A stretch of 19,717 nucleotides of DNA, taken from an uncultured Pseudomonadota bacterium (GTDB lineage Bacteria; Pseudomonadota; Gammaproteobacteria; Burkholderiales; Methylophilaceae). The DNA is taken from the NCBI GenBank assembly GCA_903860085.1, contig CAIOPD010000161.1, forward strand, positions 1 through 19,717, given 5' to 3'. Made by a program: the position numbers and the translations under genes. How positions within the stretch are numbered: position 1 is the stretch's first letter; every line of letters starts with the position of its first letter. Shown piece after piece: positions 8,189 through 15,295 of this stretch. The notes below the pieces were generated by a model. That model was not told the DNA's origin, ran no database searches, and saw nothing but the letters and a program-made list of their open reading frames with translations.

Positions 8189-8195
8189 GGGGGGG
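8189..8195. repeat. Seven-base G/C homopolymer in the topA leader
   Basis: Seven consecutive G on the plus strand (C in the topA transcript), about 18 bases before the topA start codon and beside a T4 run and C3. It lies between the predicted transcription start and the AGG near 8179 that may serve as Shine-Dalgarno. Confidence 0.6.
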
Positions 8196-8214
8196 TTACT
8201 AAGAAATAAGCTAG

Positions 8215-8244
8215 ATGATAGCAAGGTAAACGGCTTTAAGACAA
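8215..8244 (-). promoter_or_regulatory. Candidate topA promoter
   Basis: Read on the minus strand: TTGTCT (8244-8239), 18 bases, TATCAT (8220-8215). That is 4/6 and 5/6 matches to the sigma70 consensus. The predicted transcript start is near 8208, giving a leader of about 37 bases before ATG 8171. Confidence 0.42.
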
Positions 8245-8247
8245 CAA

Positions 8248-8267
8248 CTTACAATATCTTACAATAT
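8248..8267. repeat. Perfect tandem 10-bp repeat just upstream of the topA promoter
   Basis: Two adjacent copies of CTTACAATAT (8248-8257 and 8258-8267). The unit is one helical turn long, so both copies present the same face of the DNA. They start 4 bases beyond the -35 element, where an activator or the RNA polymerase alpha subunit would contact. This supports a regulatory site without identifying a protein. Confidence 0.55.
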
Positions 8268-8302
8268 AAAAGTGTATTAATTGATGGTGAGCGATGCCGT
8301 AA

Positions 8303-9208
8303 TTAAGTATTTCGCACAAACTCAATTCTAGTGCCATCACTGGTGGATAAACTTAAAGCCGCTCCTTCGTTGGCAATGTCGCCAAATAAAGGATCTTCAT
8401 CCTCAGCCTTAGCCTGTGTCAGGTTTTTAAAATCGTATAAATTAGAATCAGCTAGATGAGATGGCTCTACATTTGTAATGGCTCGAAAAATATTATTGAT
8501 ACGGCCCGGTTGTTCTTGCTCCCAGCCTTGAAGCATATCTTTAATTTTTTGGCGTTGTAAGTTTTCTTGGCTACCGCAAAGATCACATGGAATAATTGGA
8601 AACTCCATTTGTCGCGCATAGCTGGCAATGTCTTTTTCACTACAATAGGCAAGCGGTCTAATTACGATATTTTGTTTATCATTAGTTGAAAGTTTAGGTG
8701 GCATAGCTTTCATTTTTGCCCCAAAAAACATATTCAAAAATAGGGTTTCAACAATATCATCCCGATGATGACCTAACGCAATTTTATTGGCACCTAGCTG
8801 TTTGGCAGTAGTGTAAATAATGCCCCGACGTAAGCGTGAGCAAAGTGAACACGTGGTTTTACCTTCAGGTATTTTTTCTTTCACGATTGAGTAGGTATCA
8901 GCTTCAACGATACGGTAATCAATACCTAACTGTTCAAAGTAGGCAGGTAAAATATGATTAGGAAATCCTGGCTGCTTTTGATCTAAATTCATTGCGATTA
9001 GCTTAAAATTGATTGGCGCGCGCTCTTGTAAGGCAAGCAGGATCATCAGCATGGCATGTGAGTCTTTGCCGCCGCTCATGCAGACCAATACGGTGTCGCC
9101 TTCTTCAATCATGTTGTAGTCGCCGATGGCTTTACCAGTTGAACTGATTAGACTATTGCGTAGCTTGATAAAATTATTGGAATGGTTTGTGGGTAAGTGT
9201 TTGATCAT
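8303..9208 (-). CDS. ttcA: TtcA, tRNA 2-thiocytidine synthase
   Basis: ATP-dependent, [4Fe-4S]-containing enzyme that thiolates cytidine 32 of certain tRNAs. It has 301 residues. The PP-loop SGGKDS is at 45-50 in VCMSGGKDSHAML. Two CxxC pairs expected to hold the iron-sulfur cluster are intact: Cys120/Cys123 (TTCSLCSRLRRG) and Cys208/Cys211 (PCDLCGSQ). GHHRDD at 146-151 is also typical of the TtcA/TtuA superfamily, and the group with paired internal CxxC motifs is TtcA. It lies 45 bases downstream of the pteridine reductase gene on the same strand, so the two are probably co-transcribed. No clear Shine-Dalgarno precedes ATG 9208. Confidence 0.96.
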   Translation of the reverse strand: MIKHLPTNHSNNFIKLRNSLISSTGKAIGDYNMIEEGDTVLVCMSGGKDSHAMLMILLALQERAPINFKLIAMNLDQKQPGFPNHILPAYFEQLGIDYRIVEADTYSIVKEKIPEGKTTCSLCSRLRRGIIYTTAKQLGANKIALGHHRDDIVETLFLNMFFGAKMKAMPPKLSTNDKQNIVIRPLAYCSEKDIASYARQMEFPIIPCDLCGSQENLQRQKIKDMLQGWEQEQPGRINNIFRAITNVEPSHLADSNLYDFKNLTQAKAEDEDPLFGDIANEGAALSLSTSDGTRIEFVRNT

Positions 9209-9253
9209 TAGATTGAAGGCTCAAGTTTTGTGCTTGGTTTATTGAAGATAATA

Positions 9254-10006
9254 CTAAAGATTGATCGATCTGCCGCCATCTACCGCTAGCACATGACCAG
9301 TAATAAATGGCGCATCAGCGATTAGGAACTTAACCGCCTTAGCTACATCTTCGGCCTCGCCAACACGTTTAAGCAGTGTTTGATTAATGACGCGCTGACG
9401 ATACACTTCGTCAAATTGTGGATTGCTTTCTGGCCATTGTACTGGGCCTGGCGCTACCGCGTTTACACGCACTTCAGGGCTTAATTCATGCGCTAGCGAT
9501 TTGGTCAGTGTGACTAAGCCTGCTTTGGCTACACTGTAAATAATGTAGCCTTTTTTTGGGCGCTCTACGTGCATATCAGTAATATTGACGATGCAACCAT
9601 GATTTTTGCGTAATTCTGTTGCTGCTGCTTGTGATAGAAATAATGGTGCTTTCAAGTTGCTCCCCATTAGATCATGCCATTTGCTTTCATCGATATCGCC
9701 GAGTTCGCTTGCGTAATAGGTAGATGCATTGTTAATAAGCACGTCTAAGCGTCCAAACTGACTGACGGTGGCGCTTACCAACTTGTGAATATTTTCTATA
9801 TCCAGTAAGTCGCCGTGGACGATGGCTGCTGAGTCAGCCCGATGTAAGTTGAGTTCAGCCTGCAAGGCTTGCGCCTCATGGAATGAGCTTTTGTAGTGAA
9901 TCATCATAGTAAAACCCTCAGCGTGTAGCGAGCGGCAAATTGCTGCACCTACACGTTTTGCACCACCGGTGATGAGCACTACTTTATTTTTATCGCTTAA
10001 CTTCAC
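9254..10006 (-). CDS. Pteridine reductase-like short-chain dehydrogenase
   Basis: 250-residue SDR enzyme, probably NADPH-dependent reduction of dihydrobiopterin/dihydrofolate-type pterins. The cofactor motif TGGAKRVG (13-20) is the TGxxxRxG variant of PTR1/FolM rather than the common TGxxxGxG. NNAS is at 92-95. The catalytic set is Asp144 (in NITD), Tyr157 and Lys161 (YSVAK). The Asp-13-Tyr-4-Lys spacing with Asp in place of the usual Ser is the PTR1 arrangement. The start is GTG 10006-10004 with GGA at 10015-10013 (spacing 6). It is divergent from the COG1565 methyltransferase across 41 bases, with ttcA downstream. FolM-like activity is an inference; the substrate cannot be read from sequence. 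Confidence 0.88.
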   Translation of the reverse strand: MKLSDKNKVVLITGGAKRVGAAICRSLHAEGFTMMIHYKSSFHEAQALQAELNLHRADSAAIVHGDLLDIENIHKLVSATVSQFGRLDVLINNASTYYASELGDIDESKWHDLMGSNLKAPLFLSQAAATELRKNHGCIVNITDMHVERPKKGYIIYSVAKAGLVTLTKSLAHELSPEVRVNAVAPGPVQWPESNPQFDEVYRQRVINQTLLKRVGEAEDVAKAVKFLIADAPFITGHVLAVDGGRSINL

Positions 10007-10010
10007 TTAT

Positions 10011-10039
10011 TATCCAATCTAATTTTTAGCCATTATAAT
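10011..10039. promoter_or_regulatory. Divergent promoter region built on a palindromic -10 element
   Basis: The palindrome ATTATAAT (10032-10039) supplies a perfect TATAAT on each strand: 10034-10039 rightward and 10037-10032 leftward. Rightward, TATCCA at 10011-10016 lies 17 bases upstream as a weak -35; no good -35 is seen leftward. Predicted starts are near 10046 (rightward, 2 bases before the ATG of the methyltransferase) and near 10025 (leftward, about 19 bases before the reductase GTG). Confidence 0.5.
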
Positions 10040-10047
10040 CTAAGTCT

Positions 10048-11217
10048 ATGAGTACACTGCCCACGCCATCACGAGACGCCCAAAAACACAGCCTGCAACT
10101 ACAGGCGCTCATTCAGCAGACAATAAAACAAGCGGACGGTTGGATAGATTTTGCCCAGTTTATGCAACTTGCGCTCTATGCCCCTAAGCTTGGTTATTAC
10201 AGTGCGGGAAATCAGAAGTTTGGTACAGGCGGAGATTTTGTCACTGCACCAGAAATTTCTGCATTGTATGGACAAACTCTGGCGCAGCAAGTTGCACAGA
10301 TATTGGCTCTAAGTAAAGGGTCTATTATGGAGTTGGGGGCCGGCACGGGCAGGCTCGCCGTTGAGTTGCTACATGCCTTGGAGCATTTAAATTGCTTGCC
10401 AGATCATTATTACATCCTAGATGTAAGTGACCACTTACGCCAAGTGCAGCTTGAGTACTTACAAGATAGATTGTCTCCACAGCTATTGCGATGCGTAGTC
10501 TGGCTTAATCAACTACCAGCAACCTTTACCGGAGTTGTATTAGGTAATGAAGTTTTAGATGCGATTCCAGTGCATATTGTGCATACAAAAACACAAGGTT
10601 TATGTGAGCGTGGCGTTATGCTGACCGAGCAAGGCTTAGCTTGGTCTGATAAGCCATGGGATGATGCGCCTGCTAGCGGGCGGAATTTGTTAGAGGAGAT
10701 TACAAAACAAAGTTTGCCCAAAGGGTATATCAGTGAATTTTGTCCCGCCGCTAATGGCCTTATTGCCAGCCTTGCAATTATGCTAGAACGAGGTGTAATT
10801 TTAATGATAGATTACGGATTTTCGGCATCTGAGTACTATCACCCCCAACGTAATCTTGGCACCCTAATGTGCCATTACCAACATTATGCGCACACCGACC
10901 CGTTGCTCAATATTGGCCTGCAAGATATCACCGCACATGTCAATTTTAGTAGCATTGCCTATTCTGGGGTAGATAATGGATTGCATCTCAGTGGCTTTTG
11001 TAGCCAGGCGCAATTTTTAATGAACTGTGGGATTTTAGACCTGATGGCACAGGTGTCACCATCTGATATGGCGCGTTATGCGCCACTTGCTGCTGCAGCA
11101 CAGAAATTGTTATCTCCAGCTGAAATGGGTGATTTATTTAAGGTGATTGCGTTTAGTAAAAATATGCAGGTACCATTACTCGGCTTTACCGCAGGAGATA
11201 AATCTCACACTTTATAG
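10048..11217 (+). CDS. SAM-dependent methyltransferase of the COG1565 (MidA/NDUFAF7) family
   Basis: 389 residues. The mitochondrial relative NDUFAF7/MidA methylates an arginine of a complex I subunit; the bacterial substrate is unknown to me. Family landmarks are FGTGGDFVTAPEISALYG (58-75), the SAM-binding loop MELGAGTGRLA (94-104), GNEVLDAIPVH, and IDYGFSASEYYHPQRN followed by LGTLMCHYQH. No signal peptide or membrane segment, so cytosolic. Next to pteridine reductase and ttcA it fits a recurrent betaproteobacterial neighbourhood. No Shine-Dalgarno precedes the ATG, and a perfect TATAAT ends 8 bases upstream, so the transcript may be nearly leaderless. Confidence 0.9.
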   Translation: MSTLPTPSRDAQKHSLQLQALIQQTIKQADGWIDFAQFMQLALYAPKLGYYSAGNQKFGTGGDFVTAPEISALYGQTLAQQVAQILALSKGSIMELGAGTGRLAVELLHALEHLNCLPDHYYILDVSDHLRQVQLEYLQDRLSPQLLRCVVWLNQLPATFTGVVLGNEVLDAIPVHIVHTKTQGLCERGVMLTEQGLAWSDKPWDDAPASGRNLLEEITKQSLPKGYISEFCPAANGLIASLAIMLERGVILMIDYGFSASEYYHPQRNLGTLMCHYQHYAHTDPLLNIGLQDITAHVNFSSIAYSGVDNGLHLSGFCSQAQFLMNCGILDLMAQVSPSDMARYAPLAAAAQKLLSPAEMGDLFKVIAFSKNMQVPLLGFTAGDKSHTL

Positions 11218-11263
11218 CTTCGTGAGTTATCTAGCTCATAGCTTCACTGTAATGCCTGTCATG

Positions 11264-11269
11264 TATAAT
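11264..11269 (+). promoter_or_regulatory. Perfect -10 box (TATAAT) immediately before trmB
   Basis: TATAAT overlaps the first possible ATG (11268) and ends 7 bases before the second in-frame ATG (11277). The best -35 at 17-base spacing is GCTTCA (11241-11246), a weak match. A start of transcription near 11276 would make the message begin at or beside the second ATG. Confidence 0.4.
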
Positions 11270-11276
11270 GCGCGAT

Positions 11277-11975
11277 ATGAATGATGCCGATTTAAAACTA
11301 GAACACCCGCAACGTCCCATCCGCAGTTTTGTCTTGCGCCAAGGTCGTTTAACTAAAGGTCAGGCGCGCGCACTTGAAACTGGATTGCCACAATTTGGCA
11401 TTAGCTATAAGCCAGAACTAATCGACTTAAACGCTGAATTTACTCGCGAAAGCAGCAAGAAAATACTAGAGATTGGCTTTGGCATGGGTGAAACAACGGC
11501 CAAAATTGCGCAAACACTTCAAGATTATGATTTCCTAGCAGCTGAGGTACATACTCCTGGTGTTGGTGCTCTGCTTAAGTTAATTGAAGAGTTAGCGCTT
11601 ACTAACATTCGTATTATTCAGCATGATGTGGTGGAGGTGTTACGGCATATGCTGGCAGATGCCAGCCTAGATGGTGTACATATTTTCTTTCCAGATCCTT
11701 GGCATAAGACACGTCATCATAAGCGCAGACTGATACAAGCTGAGTTTGTAAAATTATTATGCAGTAAACTCAAAACAGGGGCTTACTTGCACGTTGCTAC
11801 CGATTGGCAAGAATATGCTGAGTGGGTGCTGGAGGTTCTCAATGCTGAATCTCAATTACAAAACACTGCTGAAAATTATGCGCAAAAACCGAGTTATAGA
11901 CCGTTGACTAAATTTGAAAATCGCGGCCTAAAGCTTGGTCATGGCGTGTGGGATATGGTATTTACACGCAAGTAA
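11277..11975 (+). CDS. trmB: TrmB, tRNA (guanine46-N7)-methyltransferase
   Basis: Makes m7G46 in the variable loop of tRNAs using SAM. I chose ATG 11277 (232 residues) over ATG 11268 (235) because the earlier codon lies inside a perfect -10 box. Family landmarks are RPIRSFVLRQGRLT near the N-terminus, the SAM site LEIGFGMGE, AAEVHTPGVG, and the tRNA-binding/catalytic FPDPWHKTRHHKRRL; the closing TKFENRGLKLGHGVWD motif is also typical. It starts about 60 bases after the COG1565 gene. It converges with engB, with only 34 bases between stops and no terminator visible there. Confidence 0.95.
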   Translation: MNDADLKLEHPQRPIRSFVLRQGRLTKGQARALETGLPQFGISYKPELIDLNAEFTRESSKKILEIGFGMGETTAKIAQTLQDYDFLAAEVHTPGVGALLKLIEELALTNIRIIQHDVVEVLRHMLADASLDGVHIFFPDPWHKTRHHKRRLIQAEFVKLLCSKLKTGAYLHVATDWQEYAEWVLEVLNAESQLQNTAENYAQKPSYRPLTKFENRGLKLGHGVWDMVFTRK

Positions 11976-12009
11976 TCTATTGACCATTGCTTGCGTTATT
12001 TGATTTTGA

Positions 12010-12660
12010 CTAACTTAGATTAAATGATTTACGCACTAAATCTTCAGGCTCTTCGGCAAACAACCATTTCCCAATAATTTTCTCGGCTTCCTCTACGCCC
12101 TGTTTTTTAAGGCTAGAAAATAACTGTATGGTGCACTCACTATGATAATGGTTGCCCCAGGTTTCAATCAACTCTTTGCGTACACGACTTAAAGTTAAAC
12201 CTGCTTCACCACGAGATAGTTTATCTGCCTTGGTCAATAGGACATGTACAGGCTTTCCACTTGGGCAAAACCAATCAAGCATTTGGCGGTCCAATGGGGT
12301 AAGTGGGTGGCGACTGTCCATTACCAAAACTAGGCCACCCAAGCTTGAGCGTTCGCTTAAATAGCGGGCTAATACATTTTGCCAGTGTGCACGCATGGCT
12401 TCAGGCACCTTCGCATAGCCGTAACCTGGCAGATCGACTAGATGCCTATCATTGCCTAACGTAAAGAAGTTGATTAGTTGTGTGCGGCCAGGTTGCTTGC
12501 TGACAAATGCTAAGCGATTATGGTTTGCAAGCGTATTTAGGGCACTAGATTTCCCTGCATTAGAGCGACCAGCGAAAGCGACTTCAATGCCGCTGGCAAG
12601 GGGTAAATCACGAAGATGGTGGGCTGATATATGAAAAGCCGCATTTTGAAACAATGGCAT
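12010..12660 (-). CDS. engB: EngB (YihA/YsxC), ribosome biogenesis GTPase
   Basis: TRAFAC-class GTPase needed for 50S subunit assembly. It has 216 residues with the G motifs in order: G1 GRSNAGKS (31-38), G2 Thr60 in KQPGRTQLINFF, G3 DLPG (76-79, in LVDLPGYGYAKVP), G4 TKAD (143-146) and G5 SSLK (182-185). The KQPGRTQ and PGYGYAKV stretches are diagnostic of the EngB group. The start is ATG 12660-12658 with GGA 5 bases before it. It is divergent from cytochrome c4, a neighbour pair common in betaproteobacteria. Confidence 0.97.
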   Translation of the reverse strand: MPLFQNAAFHISAHHLRDLPLASGIEVAFAGRSNAGKSSALNTLANHNRLAFVSKQPGRTQLINFFTLGNDRHLVDLPGYGYAKVPEAMRAHWQNVLARYLSERSSLGGLVLVMDSRHPLTPLDRQMLDWFCPSGKPVHVLLTKADKLSRGEAGLTLSRVRKELIETWGNHYHSECTIQLFSSLKKQGVEEAEKIIGKWLFAEEPEDLVRKSFNLS

Positions 12661-12686
12661 TGGAATCCGATTCTATTGACTAAGTG

Positions 12687-12713
12687 ACGTTAGTCTTAGC
12701 GCTAAATTAACGT
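12687..12713. promoter_or_regulatory. Nested inverted repeat upstream of engB
   Basis: A 10-bp palindrome TTAGCGCTAA (12696-12705) lies inside outer arms ACGTTA (12687-12692) and TAACGT (12708-12713), with spacers of 3 and 2 bases. It lies 27-53 bases before the engB start, within the 206-base divergent region, where an operator for engB could lie. No known regulator is recognised. Confidence 0.35.
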
Positions 12714-12758
12714 TGGTAAAATCTACTTTGAAAAATGCTATCACGAATAGGTGTTTTT

Positions 12759-12771
12759 CGCTAAAATAGCG
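12759..12771. repeat. Perfect 5-3-5 inverted repeat CGCTA-AAA-TAGCG
   Basis: A short dyad about 35 bases upstream of the cytochrome c4 -35 element. It has the same arm and loop lengths, including the AAA centre, as the dyad upstream of pepA (913-925), although the arm sequences differ. Confidence 0.35.
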
Positions 12772-12805
12772 TGTTAATTGATTGAATAATTTAGATTAGT
12801 CACTT

Positions 12806-12834
12806 TTGTAAATTAAAGCATGGGTCAGTATATT
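12806..12834 (+). promoter_or_regulatory. Candidate promoter of cytochrome c4
   Basis: TTGTAA (12806-12811), 17 bases, TATATT (12829-12834): 4/6 and 5/6 consensus matches at ideal spacing. The leader would be about 25 bases and contains the strong Shine-Dalgarno AGGAG before ATG 12867. Confidence 0.5.
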
Positions 12835-12866
12835 TATGATCCTAAATTTTAGAACTAGGAGCAGTA

Positions 12867-13505
12867 ATGCAATATCGTAATTTAGCATGGCTAGTGTTAA
12901 GTCTGACATTAAGTATATCGGCGCATGCCGCTACTGCATTGCCTGAGAAAAAGGTGGTGACAGCAGTGCCGGAAGTCAAATCGGCAGAGACCATTGTTAC
13001 TACGGTTTGCTCGGCCTGCCATGGCATGGACGGTAATAGTGTGATTACGACAAATCCTAAATTAGCAGGTCAGCATCCTGAATATCTAGTAAAGCAACTG
13101 ACAGAATTTAAAGCGGGGAAACGTGCCAATGCTGTGATGTCAGGCATGGCGGCCATGTTAAGTGATGAGGATATGAAAAACTTAGCAGTTTATTTCTCTG
13201 GTCAAAAGCTGACTTTAGGTCAGACAAAAACTAATGGACAAGGCTCATTAGGTGAAAAAATCTATCGTGGTGGTATCGCTGCCAATAATCTACCAGCTTG
13301 CGCATCCTGCCATGGACCTACTGGCGCTGGTTTACCTAAACAATTTCCGCGTTTAGGTGGCCAACACGCCGACTACACGCTGGCACAACTAAGAACTTTC
13401 CGAACAGGTGAGCGTGCCAATGCGCCAATGATGATGACGATTGCTGCAAAAATGACTGATGCTGAGATGTCTGCAGTTGCTGACTATGTTCAAGGTTTAC
13501 GCTAA
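12867..13505 (+). CDS. Cytochrome c4, di-haem periplasmic electron carrier
   Basis: 212 residues; signal peptide 1 to about 21 (cleavage after SAHA), then two homologous cytochrome c domains. Haem-binding CxxCH motifs are at 48-52 (CSACH) and 145-149 (CASCH). Conserved KLAGQHPEYLVKQL and RLGGQHADYTLAQL follow in each half, showing the tandem duplication. Met-rich stretches (VMSGMAAM near 90-97, MMM near 188-190) supply the candidate distal Met ligands. Cytochromes c4 pass electrons to terminal oxidases. AGGAG is well placed before the ATG. It has its own promoter and terminator and no ccs maturation genes beside it. Confidence 0.95.
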   Translation: MQYRNLAWLVLSLTLSISAHAATALPEKKVVTAVPEVKSAETIVTTVCSACHGMDGNSVITTNPKLAGQHPEYLVKQLTEFKAGKRANAVMSGMAAMLSDEDMKNLAVYFSGQKLTLGQTKTNGQGSLGEKIYRGGIAANNLPACASCHGPTGAGLPKQFPRLGGQHADYTLAQLRTFRTGERANAPMMMTIAAKMTDAEMSAVADYVQGLR

Positions 13506-13518
13506 TTTTATGAGTGTT

Positions 13519-13546
13519 AAAAGGGCAGCAACGGCTGCCTTTTTTT
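13519..13546 (+). terminator. Rho-independent terminator of cytochrome c4
   Basis: A-rich start, stem GGCAGC/GCTGCC with loop AACG, then a run of T (13540-13546), 13 bases after the cytochrome stop codon. It also insulates the following mla operon. Confidence 0.92.
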
Positions 13547-13547
13547 G

Positions 13548-13607
13548 CTTAAGGTAATTATATAAACTCTTACCTAAGGACTAAATTGTTTTAGAATGAT
13601 ACCTTAA
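13548..13607. promoter_or_regulatory. Dyad and weak promoter before mlaF
   Basis: CTTAAGGTAA (13548-13557) is mirrored by TTACCTAAG (13570-13578) with one bulged base, and ACCTTAA recurs at 13601-13607. TAGAAT (13592-13597) is a possible -10, with CTTACC (13569-13574) at 17 bases as a weak -35, which lies within the right arm of the dyad. The leader would be about 36 bases. The combination suggests an operator at the mla promoter but is not conclusive. Confidence 0.28.
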
Positions 13608-13639
13608 CAAAAGTATATAAAACAGTTACCGCGCAAGCC

Positions 13640-14449
13640 ATGAATCTCAATATTGTAGAAATCGATAATCTTTCCTTTGGGTACAAAGGACGCCTATTGC
13701 ATAAAGGCATTAATATGATGTTTCCACGAGGTAAAGTCGTGGCCATCATGGGTGGAAGTGGTAGCGGTAAAACCACGCTGTTAAGATTGATTGGCGGTCA
13801 AATTAAACCTAGTCATGGTGAAGTGCGTGTCGATGGTGACGTTGTACATAAACAAGATCGCGACGGCATTTTCAAGTTAAGACGTAAAATGGGTATGTTG
13901 TTTCAGCATGGGGCTTTGTTTACTGATTTGTCGGTATTTGATAATGTTGCGTTTCCTATGCGTGAGTTGACTGATTTGCCGGAATCTATGATTAGAGATT
14001 TGGTGCTAATGAAGCTGAATGCAGTAGGTTTACGCGGAGCTTCAGGGTACATGCCAGTGGAGCTTTCTGGCGGAATGGCGAGACGAGTTGCACTGGCTAG
14101 AGCTGTTGCGCTTGATCCCAACATTATTATGTATGACGAACCTTTTGCCGGACTAGACCCAATCTCTATGGGTGTAATCTGCGATTTAATTCGTAGTCTT
14201 AATGATGCTTTAGGCGCGACGTCAATTATTGTATCTCATGATGTTAAGGAAACTTTTTTAATTGCAGACTACGTGTATTTTGTGGCTAATGGAGAGGTTG
14301 CAGCAGAGGGAACACCGCATGACTTGATGCACTCCACATTGCCCTTCGTTCACCAATTTGTTCATGGCGAGAAAGATGGGCCAGTTCCGTTTCATTGCCC
14401 CGCAGCAAATTATCAATCTGAGTTAATGAATAGCAAAACCAATGATTAA
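13640..14449 (+). CDS. mlaF: MlaF, phospholipid transport ABC ATPase
   Basis: ATPase of the inner-membrane MlaFEDB complex that moves phospholipids between inner and outer membranes to keep outer-membrane lipid asymmetry. It has 269 residues: Walker A GGSGSGKT (38-45), Q-loop in MLFQHGALF, signature LSGGM (142-146), Walker B IIMYDEP (162-168) and switch His200. The roughly 45-residue tail beyond the ATPase core matches the MlaF C-terminal extension involved in dimer and MlaB contacts. mlaE overlaps it by 8 bases, so translation is coupled. Confidence 0.95.
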   Translation: MNLNIVEIDNLSFGYKGRLLHKGINMMFPRGKVVAIMGGSGSGKTTLLRLIGGQIKPSHGEVRVDGDVVHKQDRDGIFKLRRKMGMLFQHGALFTDLSVFDNVAFPMRELTDLPESMIRDLVLMKLNAVGLRGASGYMPVELSGGMARRVALARAVALDPNIIMYDEPFAGLDPISMGVICDLIRSLNDALGATSIIVSHDVKETFLIADYVYFVANGEVAAEGTPHDLMHSTLPFVHQFVHGEKDGPVPFHCPAANYQSELMNSKTND

Positions 14450-15248
14450 ATCAACGTTACTGATCGCTGTTGCACGAATGCTACGTGGATTAGGTGCACG
14501 AATGATTGACCGTATTTGGCGTTTAGGTGCGGGTGCTCGTCTCTTTTTTCTGACTATATTTTACTCAGGCGAGAGCTTCCGCCGCTTTCACCTGATTCTG
14601 CGTGAAATTTATTTCACGGGCGTTATGTCATTACTGATCATTATCGTGTCGGCTTTTTTTGTTGGAATGGTACTAGCGCTGCAAGGCTATAATACTTTGC
14701 AAAAGTATGGGTCATCAGAGGCTATTGGTGTTTTAGTTGCGCTATCTTTGGTACGGGAGTTAGGTCCGGTAGTGACGGCCTTGTTATTTGCTGGTCGTGC
14801 AGGTACAGCAATCACTGCTGAAATAGGGCTAATGAAAACAACAGAACAGTTGTCGGCAATGGAAATGATGGCTGTAAGCCCTATAGCGCGTGTAGTAGCT
14901 CCGCGTTTTTGGGCTGGGGTCATTTCTATGCCTATATTAGCGACCCTATTCTCTATGGTCGGTATTTTAGGTGGTTACTTAGTGGCAGTTCCATTAATTG
15001 GGGTTGATGACGGCGCATTCTGGTCGCAAATGCAAGCCAATGTAGATTTTAGAGTAGATATAGTAGATGGCTTAATTAAGAGTTTGGTGTTTGGCGTTGC
15101 CTGCACCATGATTGCCTTATTTGAGGGGTTTGATGCTCCGCCAACAGCTGAAGGTGTGAGCCGGGCTACCACGCGAACGGTCGTGATTTCTTCACTCACA
15201 GTATTGGGTTTAGATTTCATATTAACGTCATTTATGCTCGTGGTGTAA
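14442..15248 (+). CDS. mlaE: MlaE, phospholipid transport permease
   Basis: Integral membrane subunit of MlaFEDB; 268 residues with several hydrophobic segments (about 60-82, 95-118, 155-185, 208-228, 247-268). It carries the MlaE-family core RELGPVVTALLFAGRAG (105-121) followed by TAEIGLMKTTEQLSAM. It begins inside the end of mlaF (ATG 14442; mlaF stop 14447-14449). mlaD follows after 47 bases. Confidence 0.95.
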   Translation: MIKSTLLIAVARMLRGLGARMIDRIWRLGAGARLFFLTIFYSGESFRRFHLILREIYFTGVMSLLIIIVSAFFVGMVLALQGYNTLQKYGSSEAIGVLVALSLVRELGPVVTALLFAGRAGTAITAEIGLMKTTEQLSAMEMMAVSPIARVVAPRFWAGVISMPILATLFSMVGILGGYLVAVPLIGVDDGAFWSQMQANVDFRVDIVDGLIKSLVFGVACTMIALFEGFDAPPTAEGVSRATTRTVVISSLTVLGLDFILTSFMLVV

Positions 15249-15295
15249 TGTCAACTGGCCAGTAATTAAGTATGTGCAAATTGAGGGGATATTAA

